Source of the DNA: Microbispora catharanthi
GTDB lineage: Bacteria; Actinomycetota; Actinomycetes; Streptosporangiales; Streptosporangiaceae
NCBI RefSeq assembly: GCF_006334915.2
Contig: NZ_VDMA02000019.1
Coordinates: 1 to 64,000 of the forward strand
DNA length: 64,000 bases
Direction of reading: 5' to 3'
The notes beneath the pieces are model-generated. The model saw only the letters and a list, made by a program, of their open reading frames with translations, was not told the origin of the DNA and did not search any database. Of this stretch, positions 58,017 through 64,000 are shown one piece after another. The number at the start of each line of letters is the position of its first letter. The first letter of the stretch is position 1. The position numbers were made by a program, and so were the translations under genes.

Positions 58017-58471
58017 GGCTTGCCTTTCTCTGTCGCCGCGGTGCGGGACGAATATCGTTCGGTTCCCGGCGACCGAGTGCCGCGTTCGGTCCCTCGAGAC
58101 GCGTTCATCGTGTTCCGAGCGGGCCCGAGCCCTCTTCCGCCAGACGACCGGTCCGGCCACGGGTCCGGGGAACGACAGCAGGCATCGTGTTGCGAGCGGG
58201 CCCGAGCCTTCTTCCGTCAGATGACCGGTCGGGTCCCTGATCCGGGAACCGACAGCAGGACAGCGAAACGATGTTCTGCCTCGCCCGGCGGCCCAGGCCG
58301 GCCGCGAATGTGCAGCGTCCGGCCTGACTTACGGCGGGTCGACGACGCCCGAAATCCCGTTCTCACGCGGCGACGAGCCGGCCGACAGGTCGTGTGACAG
58401 AAGACCGCACGGCCACGGCAGGCCCACGATGGCCAACGCCTTCCAGGCAACGCGAACGAAAGGACTGACCC
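58017..58471. other. 455-bp divergent SDR-SDR region with a 77-bp tandem duplication
   Basis: Two direct copies of a 77-bp unit lie at 58106-58182 and 58183-58259 (see repeat). The remaining 210 bp (58260-58471) show nothing recognisable apart from the AAAGGA ribosome site before the ATG at 58472. Confidence 0.6.
58106..58259. repeat. 77-bp direct tandem duplication
   Basis: Both copies start CATCGTGTTSCGAGCGGGCC and end GACAGCAGG. They differ at scattered positions (about 85-90% identity), with most changes in the GGTCCGG/GGTCGGG middle part. The 77-bp step is not a multiple of three, so it is unlikely to be coding. Confidence 0.85.
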
Positions 58472-59227
58472 ATGCCCGACAACGCTCTGAGGGGGAAGAC
58501 CATCCTGGTCACGGGTGGTGCGAAGAACCTCGGTGGCTCGATTTCACGTGACCTCGCCGCCGCCGGGGCCGGCGTGGCCGTCCACTATCACAGCCGCTCC
58601 GACAAAGGCCTCGCCGAGGACACGGTGGCCGCCTGCATCGCGGCGGGAGGTGACGCTTTCGCGATCGAAGCCGATCTGACCTCGGTAGCAGAGATCCGCC
58701 GGGTGCTCGACTCGGTGATCGGCCGCTACGGCTCGCTCTACGCCACCGTGAACACGGCGGGGCTTGCGAAGGGCCACTCGATGACCGAGGTCACCGAAGA
58801 CGAGTACGACGCTCACTTCGCCATCAACGCCAAGGCCGCGTTCTTCGTCATGGCCGAGACCGCCAAGCGGATAGACGATGGCGGCAAGATCCTCAACTTC
58901 GTGTCATCCCTGCTGGCCGCCTACACCGGCCGGTACTCCGTGTACGCCGGCAGCAAGGCCCCGGTGGAGCACTTCACGCGGGCATTGTCCAAGGAGCTGG
59001 CCGGCCGCCGAGTCTCGGTCAACAACCTGGCTCCCGGCCCCATGGACACGTCGTTCTTCTGGGACGCGGCGGCGCCCGGCGAGGATGCCTTCTCCAAGGC
59101 TCAGACGCCCTATGGCGAGCTCACGAAGGTCGAGGACGTCGTTCCGTGGGTCCGGTTCCTACTGACCGACGGATGGTGGCTCAACGGCCAGACCGTCTTC
59201 CTCAACGGCGGTTTCGCCACCCGTTAG
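58472..59227 (+). CDS. SDR-family oxidoreductase, 251 residues (plus strand)
   Basis: Rossmann loop TGGAKNLGGSISRDLA, NTAG in ATVNTAGLAKG, Ser in LNFVSSLLAAYTG and the Tyr-x-x-x-Lys in YSVYAGSKAPVEHF, ending WLNGQTVFLNGGFATR. The loop TGGAKNLG replaces the common TGGSxGIG. Resembles 3-oxoacyl-ACP-reductase-like SDRs. AAAGGA sits 8 bases before the ATG. It is divergent from the previous SDR pair and converges on the LAL regulator across a hairpin. Confidence 0.9.
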   Translation: MPDNALRGKTILVTGGAKNLGGSISRDLAAAGAGVAVHYHSRSDKGLAEDTVAACIAAGGDAFAIEADLTSVAEIRRVLDSVIGRYGSLYATVNTAGLAKGHSMTEVTEDEYDAHFAINAKAAFFVMAETAKRIDDGGKILNFVSSLLAAYTGRYSVYAGSKAPVEHFTRALSKELAGRRVSVNNLAPGPMDTSFFWDAAAPGEDAFSKAQTPYGELTKVEDVVPWVRFLLTDGWWLNGQTVFLNGGFATR

Positions 59228-59242
59228 CGCTTGACGTGGCAC

Positions 59243-59268
59243 GCGGGGCCGCCGGGGGCCGGCCCCGC
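59243..59268. terminator. Hairpin between SDR and LAL regulator
   Basis: GCGGGGCC (59243-59250) and GGCCCCGC (59261-59268) form a perfect 8-bp stem with a 10-base G-rich loop, 16 bp after the SDR stop and 22 bp past the regulator stop. Confidence 0.6.
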
Positions 59269-59289
59269 GCCGCCCGGATGGGGGCGCGG

Positions 59290-62022
59290 CTAGTCGCCGC
59301 CGAGATCGGCCAAGCGCAACTGGCCGCGGGATGTGATGCCGAGCTTCGGGAAGATCCGGTGGAGGTGATAGCCGACGGTCCGGTGAGACAGGAAGAGTCG
59401 CATCCCGATCTCACGGTTGGTCATCCCGCTTGCCGCCAGTTTGGCTATCTGCAATTCCTGCGGGGTGAGTCCGTCCAGGGTGTCAGGCGCCGGCCGGGCA
59501 ACCGCTTCGCCCGCTGCCCGAAGCTCGACGCGCGCGTCCTCGCCGAACGCCCTGATGCCCAGCGCGTCGAAGCTCTCCATGGCCGCCCGCAGCGGAGGGC
59601 GGGCCTCGATGAGGCGGCGCCGGCGCCTCAGCCACCGGCCGTAGGCCAGCAGGAGCCGTGCCCTGTGGAACGGCCAGCTCGACAGCTGGGTCTTGAGGGC
59701 CCGCTGGTAGAGAGGCTCGGCTTTGTCGTCGGGGGCGACAAGAGGGTGGGCATAGGCGGCCATGGCCTTCAGGTAGGGCGCGCTCGTCTTCTCGGCCAAG
59801 GCGTCGAGCTGTGCGAAGTAGCGTTCCGCTTCATCGTCATGGCCGGCGCGAGCCGCCGCCTCGATCAGGTCCGCGATCCCCAGGTAGCCCACGAATGGGT
59901 GATAGGCGATGTCGGACGGGTCCAGGACCCGAGCCAGCTGCTCGAACGCATCGCTGTGCAGGTTGTTGACCATGGCATATCGTCCCCGGGCAAACTGGGC
60001 GAAGCCGAGAATGGACTGAGCGCCCACCGACAGCAGCTCCGCCTCAGTCGCCCGGATGAGCTCGTTCGCGGTTTCATAGTCCCCGCGCTCGCTGGCCAGC
60101 GTGGCCGTGGCCAGGTCGGCGACCAGCGCCCAGCGGGGCCGACCGGCGTCGCGGGACAACCGGCTGGCTTCGTCCGCCGCGGTCGCCGCCAGCCGGTGCT
60201 TGCCAAGGTGTATCGCCGCCCACGCCTGGGACGCCAGGGCTTCACCGAGCAGTCCGAGGCGACCTTGCAGGCGAAGGCCGTCGACGGCCGCGCACAGGAA
60301 CGGCCAGGACAGGTCGAAGGCCCATATGGCGGTCATCGAGGCTCCCAGCGCGTGCTGCTCGGCAGGGTCGTCCACCGTCTCCGGCACGATCTCGGCCATC
60401 GTGCCGACGACCCACGCCGCTTCTTCCACCGGGTCCGCGCAGGCGGCAATGGAGAGGACCATGGGGTCGCTGTCGCTTCTCTGGAGGCGCTGCGCCGTCT
60501 TGACGACAAGGTCACGCGTCTCCTGGGCCGGGTTGCCGTACCAGCAGCCTATGGACAGGGGCCACAATGCCCTGAGCGCGAGCGCGGCGCCGTCGCTCTC
60601 GGCGCCGGCCAGCTGGTCTGCCACGTCGGCGAAGGCCCGTACCCGCTCCGGACTGAACCAACTCTCCTCGTTGAGGGCCTCCATCCACAGCGTGAGGCGA
60701 AGCCGTTCTCCTTCCTCGAGCTTCGCGGATTTCGCCTCTGCCAGCTGCCGGCGCGCGACCGCGGCGTCGCCGAGGTCGAAGTTGATCTCCGCGGAACGCA
60801 GCAGGAGGCGACCCCGGTTCGTGTTCGAGTCGCTCAGCAGCGCTGCCCGTCGCAGTGCCTCGGCTGCGGCACGCGGAGCTCCCCGGTCGAGTGCCATGAG
60901 GGCGGCTGCTTCGAGGTCGAGCGCCACGTCGTCGTCTGGACCGGGGCTGGCCGCCGCCCTGTGCCATGCCCGGCGTTCCTGGTGGTTTTCCAGCGCCCTC
61001 GCCAGCGCCGCGTGCGCGGCCAGTCGTCTCGACGGGGTGGCCGCCTGGTAGATGGCGGAACGGACGAGGGAATGCCGGAAGCGCACTTCATGCCCGTCCA
61101 GTTCGATCAGCCCAGCCATGACGGCAGGTTCCAGGGAGCCGACCGAGGGGGCCGTCCCGTCAAGGAACTCTGCGGCCCTGAGAATCTCGGCGAGGTCGCC
61201 TTCGTCGTCAGCCGCGGCGATCAGCAGAATGGTCCTGGCCGATTCCGGCAGCCCCGAGGCACGGGAGAGGAACGTGCGCTCCAAGCGGCGAGTGGTCGGT
61301 AGCCACGGCATCAGCGTCCGCGAGATGCCCCTGTCCTCGCTGAGCGCTGCCACGAGCTCGACCAAGGCCAGCGGATTGCCGGCAGCCTCGGCCAGAAGGC
61401 GGCCGCGAACGGCGTGGTCGAGGTCAGGCGCGCGCGCATCGAGAAGTGCCGTCGCCGCGTCGTCGTCCAGCCCCGCGAGCGGCAGCTCGGGCAGGCCCGC
61501 GTCGTCCAGCACGGTGTCATGCCCTTCACTCACCGCGAGCACCATGACCGCCCGCTCCGTGTCCAGCCGTCTGGCGATGAAGGCGAGGACCTCACTGCTC
61601 GGCCTGTCGACCCACTGGGCGTCGTCGATCATCACGATGACAGGCGACTCTTCGGCCAGGCCGCTTATCAGCTCCAGTGATGCCAGTCCGACCGAGAACA
61701 TCTCCGGTGCGACGCCCTCGGCCATCCCGAATGCCGCCAGCAGCGCCTGCCGCTGACGGGCCATCAGGGATGAGGCACGGTCGAGGACCGGCCGCAGCAG
61801 CTGATGCAGCCCGGCGAAGGGAATCGACGCCTCCGACTGCACGCCGACCGCCGACAGAGCGCGCCAGCCCTGCTCGACCGCCGCGTCCCGAGCCTCGCCA
61901 AGCAGGGCGGTTTTCCCGATGCCGGCCTCTCCCCGCAGCACCAGGGCACCACCTGCCCCAGCCAGACCGCGGGAAGTGAGATCGGACAACAGCTGCAGCT
62001 CAACGTCGCGCCCGTAGAGCAT
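59290..62022 (-). CDS. LAL-type (large ATP-binding) LuxR-family regulator
   Basis: A 910-residue regulator. N-terminal AAA domain: MLYGRDVELQLLSDL, Walker A LRGEAGIGKTALLG (about residues 30-43), Walker B-like VIVMIDDAQWVD. The middle is a long helical region; the C-terminus is a LuxR helix-turn-helix: LTPQELQIAKLAASGMTNRE, IGMRLFLSHRTVGYHLHRIF. LAL proteins are ligand- and ATP-dependent activators of catabolic or secondary-metabolite genes. The ATG at 62022 has GGAAGGGG in front; a GTG at 62034 is the alternative. It probably controls the adjacent SDR cluster or the divergent regulator. Confidence 0.92.
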   Translation of the reverse strand: MLYGRDVELQLLSDLTSRGLAGAGGALVLRGEAGIGKTALLGEARDAAVEQGWRALSAVGVQSEASIPFAGLHQLLRPVLDRASSLMARQRQALLAAFGMAEGVAPEMFSVGLASLELISGLAEESPVIVMIDDAQWVDRPSSEVLAFIARRLDTERAVMVLAVSEGHDTVLDDAGLPELPLAGLDDDAATALLDARAPDLDHAVRGRLLAEAAGNPLALVELVAALSEDRGISRTLMPWLPTTRRLERTFLSRASGLPESARTILLIAAADDEGDLAEILRAAEFLDGTAPSVGSLEPAVMAGLIELDGHEVRFRHSLVRSAIYQAATPSRRLAAHAALARALENHQERRAWHRAAASPGPDDDVALDLEAAALMALDRGAPRAAAEALRRAALLSDSNTNRGRLLLRSAEINFDLGDAAVARRQLAEAKSAKLEEGERLRLTLWMEALNEESWFSPERVRAFADVADQLAGAESDGAALALRALWPLSIGCWYGNPAQETRDLVVKTAQRLQRSDSDPMVLSIAACADPVEEAAWVVGTMAEIVPETVDDPAEQHALGASMTAIWAFDLSWPFLCAAVDGLRLQGRLGLLGEALASQAWAAIHLGKHRLAATAADEASRLSRDAGRPRWALVADLATATLASERGDYETANELIRATEAELLSVGAQSILGFAQFARGRYAMVNNLHSDAFEQLARVLDPSDIAYHPFVGYLGIADLIEAAARAGHDDEAERYFAQLDALAEKTSAPYLKAMAAYAHPLVAPDDKAEPLYQRALKTQLSSWPFHRARLLLAYGRWLRRRRRLIEARPPLRAAMESFDALGIRAFGEDARVELRAAGEAVARPAPDTLDGLTPQELQIAKLAASGMTNREIGMRLFLSHRTVGYHLHRIFPKLGITSRGQLRLADLGGD

Positions 62023-62252
62023 GGCCCCTTCCACCCCAGCTTTCCTCGACCACCTGAACGCAGAACACCGCGAACATCAGGCAGGTGACGTGGCCGTGGC
62101 ACCGAGCCGTCACGTCGCCGACGCTACCGACGGCGGGGGCCCGGCGGCATAGGTCAAGTGACCATCGGACGGCTGCCTGCCCTGGCGACCCGGCGGACGG
62201 CTCAGCCGGGCCGGCACCGGGAACGCCCAGGTCAGCCGCTAGCCTTCGCTGT
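62023..62252. promoter_or_regulatory. Divergent promoter region of the two LAL regulators
   Basis: 230 bp with no gene. TAGCCT at 62240-62245 is a possible -10 for the plus-strand regulator. No clear operator repeat was found. Confidence 0.35.
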
Positions 62253-64000
62253 GTGGGACTCATCGGACGCAGCGAGGAGACCAGCCGGCTACATGACCTG
62301 ATCGACGCGGTACGCGAGGGCGGCGCGGCGCTGTTACTTCGCGGTGAGCCCGGCATCGGCAAGACGGCCCTGCTCGCGGAGGCTGCCGCGACCGCGCGCG
62401 CGTCCGGCCTGCGCGTACTGAACACGGCGGGCGTGGAATCCGAGGCCCACCTGCCCTATGGCGGGCTGCACCAGCTCCTGTGGCCGGTGCGCGACCGGTT
62501 CGGCGTGCTGCCGGCCCGGCAGCGGGAAGCTCTGCGGGCGGCGCTCGGCATGACCGATGCGACCGCGCCCGAGGGCTACCTCGTCGCCCTCGCCGTCCTG
62601 AACCTGCTCGCCGAGGTGGCCGAGGCCTGCCCGGTCCTGATCCTCGTCGAGGACGCGCACTGGCTTGACCCGTCGACCGCGGACGTGCTGGCGTTCCTCG
62701 GCCGGCGGCTGGAGTCCGAGCCGATCCTGCTGCTTGCCTCGGTCCGCGCCGGCATCCCCGCCCGGCTGGACGAGGCGGAGCTGCCGGACATGGTCATCCC
62801 GCCGCTCTCCGCGAAGGACGCCGCCGCGCTGCTCGACGCCACCGCGGCGGACCTGCCCGGCGCGGTGCGTCGACGGCTGCTCGCCGAAGCCGCGGGGAAC
62901 CCCCTGGCGCTGATCGAGCTGGCCGCCGCAGTGGACGGCACGGACGGCGCCGCCATCCTCACGAGCCCGTGGCTGCCGCTCACCGCCAGACTGGAGAGAG
63001 CGTTCATGCAGCGGTTCGCCGCGCTCCCGGCAGCCACGCGGGCGGTCCTGGAGGTCGCCGCGATCAACGACAGCCCGGACCTCGCGGAGACGCTGACAGC
63101 CGCCCATGCCCTCACGGGGCTGCCCGTCACCGTCGCCGACCTCAGGCCGGCTGTCGATGCCCGCCTCGTCGGTCCCGATGAGAGCCGGCTGACGTTCCAC
63201 CATCCGCTCGTCCGCTCCGCCATCCACAACCTGGCCAGTGCGGACCGGCGCCGTGACGCGCACCGCGCTCTGGCCGGAGTGCTGGCCGACCAGCCCGACC
63301 GGAGAACGTGGCACCTGGCGGCTGCGAGCGACCGGCCGGATGAGGACATCGCGACCGCCCTTGAGGCGGTCGCGGTCCGGGCGCAGCGCCGGGGCAGTGG
63401 TGCCACGGTCGTCGCCGCCCTCGAGCAGGCCGCGCGGATGAGCCCGGATCCGGACCAGCGGGCCGACCGGCTCCTGCGGGCCGCGGACGGCGCGGTCGAG
63501 CTCGGCCGCCCGGAAATCGTCGGCCGGCTCCTCGACGAGGCGGCGAAGCTCGACCTGTCGGGCCAGCGGCGCGCCCGCCTGGTCTGGATCAGGGCCGCGT
63601 TCGACGACGGCCTGCGTGACCGGGCCACGGACGCCACAGCGCTCGCGGACCTCGCCCAATCCGTCGCAGCCGACGGGGACACCGACCTCGCGGTCCGCAT
63701 CCTCTGGAGCGCCGCGCTGCGATGCTTCTGGACCGAGCCCGGCATGGCGGCCAGGGACCGGATCGTCGACGTGGCCGAACGACTCCCGCTCGACCCGCTG
63801 GACGCCCGGCTGCTCGCCATCCTCGGTTACGCGGCCCCAATCGCCCGCGGCGCGGTCGTCATCGAGCGCTCGGAGCGACTGCTCGCGCAAGCCGTCCTCG
63901 ACCCGCAGGCCGTTCGGCTCGTGGGCAGCGTCGCGGTGCTCGTCGGCACCTTCGACGTCGCGATCGCGCAGTCCGCCGCGTCGCTGGCCGGCCTCCGGGA
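62253..64000 (+). CDS. Second LAL-type LuxR-family regulator (cut by the right edge)
   Basis: 582 codons are in the window, with no stop. It opens VGLIGRSEETSRLHDLIDAV, with Walker A LRGEPGIGKTALLAE (about residues 29-43), Walker B LILVEDAHWLDPST and the helical LAL middle region. It parallels the neighbouring LAL protein block for block, so the two are divergent paralogues. The C-terminal helix-turn-helix lies beyond the window. No ribosome site precedes the GTG at 62253; a -10-like TAGCCT (62240-62245) so close suggests a leaderless mRNA. Confidence 0.88.
   Translation, partial: MGLIGRSEETSRLHDLIDAVREGGAALLLRGEPGIGKTALLAEAAATARASGLRVLNTAGVESEAHLPYGGLHQLLWPVRDRFGVLPARQREALRAALGMTDATAPEGYLVALAVLNLLAEVAEACPVLILVEDAHWLDPSTADVLAFLGRRLESEPILLLASVRAGIPARLDEAELPDMVIPPLSAKDAAALLDATAADLPGAVRRRLLAEAAGNPLALIELAAAVDGTDGAAILTSPWLPLTARLERAFMQRFAALPAATRAVLEVAAINDSPDLAETLTAAHALTGLPVTVADLRPAVDARLVGPDESRLTFHHPLVRSAIHNLASADRRRDAHRALAGVLADQPDRRTWHLAAASDRPDEDIATALEAVAVRAQRRGSGATVVAALEQAARMSPDPDQRADRLLRAADGAVELGRPEIVGRLLDEAAKLDLSGQRRARLVWIRAAFDDGLRDRATDATALADLAQSVAADGDTDLAVRILWSAALRCFWTEPGMAARDRIVDVAERLPLDPLDARLLAILGYAAPIARGAVVIERSERLLAQAVLDPQAVRLVGSVAVLVGTFDVAIAQSAASLAGLR

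Noticed and set aside
1..64000. tRNA, rRNA, insertion sequences, prophage or integrase genes
   Set aside because: No tRNA cloverleaf, rRNA segment, transposase or recombinase motif was recognised in reading either strand; a covariance-model search would be decisive for small RNAs.

Overview
The window is about 70% G+C by eye, uses GTG starts and GTGA/ATGA stop-start couplings freely, and carries actinomycete-type secreted glycosidases with Ser-Pro linkers, a narGHJI operon and LAL-type LuxR regulators. It looks like chromosomal DNA of a filamentous actinomycete, most likely of the Streptosporangiales (Streptosporangium, Nonomuraea or Microbispora-like). That placement rests on gene content; no rRNA or tRNA gene is present to confirm it.

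Layout. 1-7424: the first 41 codons of clpC, a TetR regulator, an orphan 2-oxoacid dehydrogenase E1-alpha, a DUF2071 protein and a translationally coupled HSP90-family ATPase/helical-repeat pair. 7665-18019: a 1837-residue secreted mosaic protein (sugar dehydrogenase, PKD, CBM6, ricin-B, ThuA, DUF1080, CBM6, Ig-like), a NarL-type two-component system, an aldo/keto reductase-Gfo/Idh/MocA operon and a divergent MarR regulator with two clear operators. 18238-26339: a GH3 enzyme with three F5/8C modules, an MBL hydrolase, a 5'-truncated DUF234 ATPase next to a 37-bp palindrome, a quinone oxidoreductase with a divergent ArsR-type regulator, and an RpiR regulator. 26486-36314: an M14 carboxypeptidase, a repeat-rich intergenic region, a DUF4956-VTC-CotH operon whose CotH protein ends in a cellulose-binding module, and two proline-rich single-pass membrane proteins (a beta-propeller and a zinc-protease-like protein). 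36616-40835: an internally deleted P-loop kinase, a hemerythrin, and a membrane-fused NirK-type copper nitrite reductase with a CopD-like partner. 40852-43927: a LacI regulator and a CBM2-GH5 cellulase. 43918-53773: narG-narH-narJ-narI-nitronate monooxygenase-like gene, with narK upstream. 54114-64000: a lipoprotein, a DUF4331 protein, three SDRs and two divergent LAL regulators, the second cut by the window end.

How it fits together. Two themes recur. The first is polysaccharide use at the cell surface: the mosaic dehydrogenase, GH3, CBM2-GH5 cellulase, CBM2-CotH and LacI/RpiR regulators. Near-palindromic GAAA-S-TTTC boxes recur upstream of several of these genes. The second is hypoxic nitrogen-oxide respiration: nitrate uptake and reduction (narK, narGHJI), nitrite reduction (NirK fusion) and a hemerythrin. 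DosR/DevR-like boxes (GGGACTTAAGTCCC and relatives) lie in front of narG, narK and between the divergent hemerythrin and NirK genes, so these separated loci are probably one regulon. The best candidate for an under-described system is the DUF4956-VTC-CotH(CBM2) operon, which pairs a polyphosphate-polymerase-like domain with a secreted CotH-family kinase that should bind cellulose.
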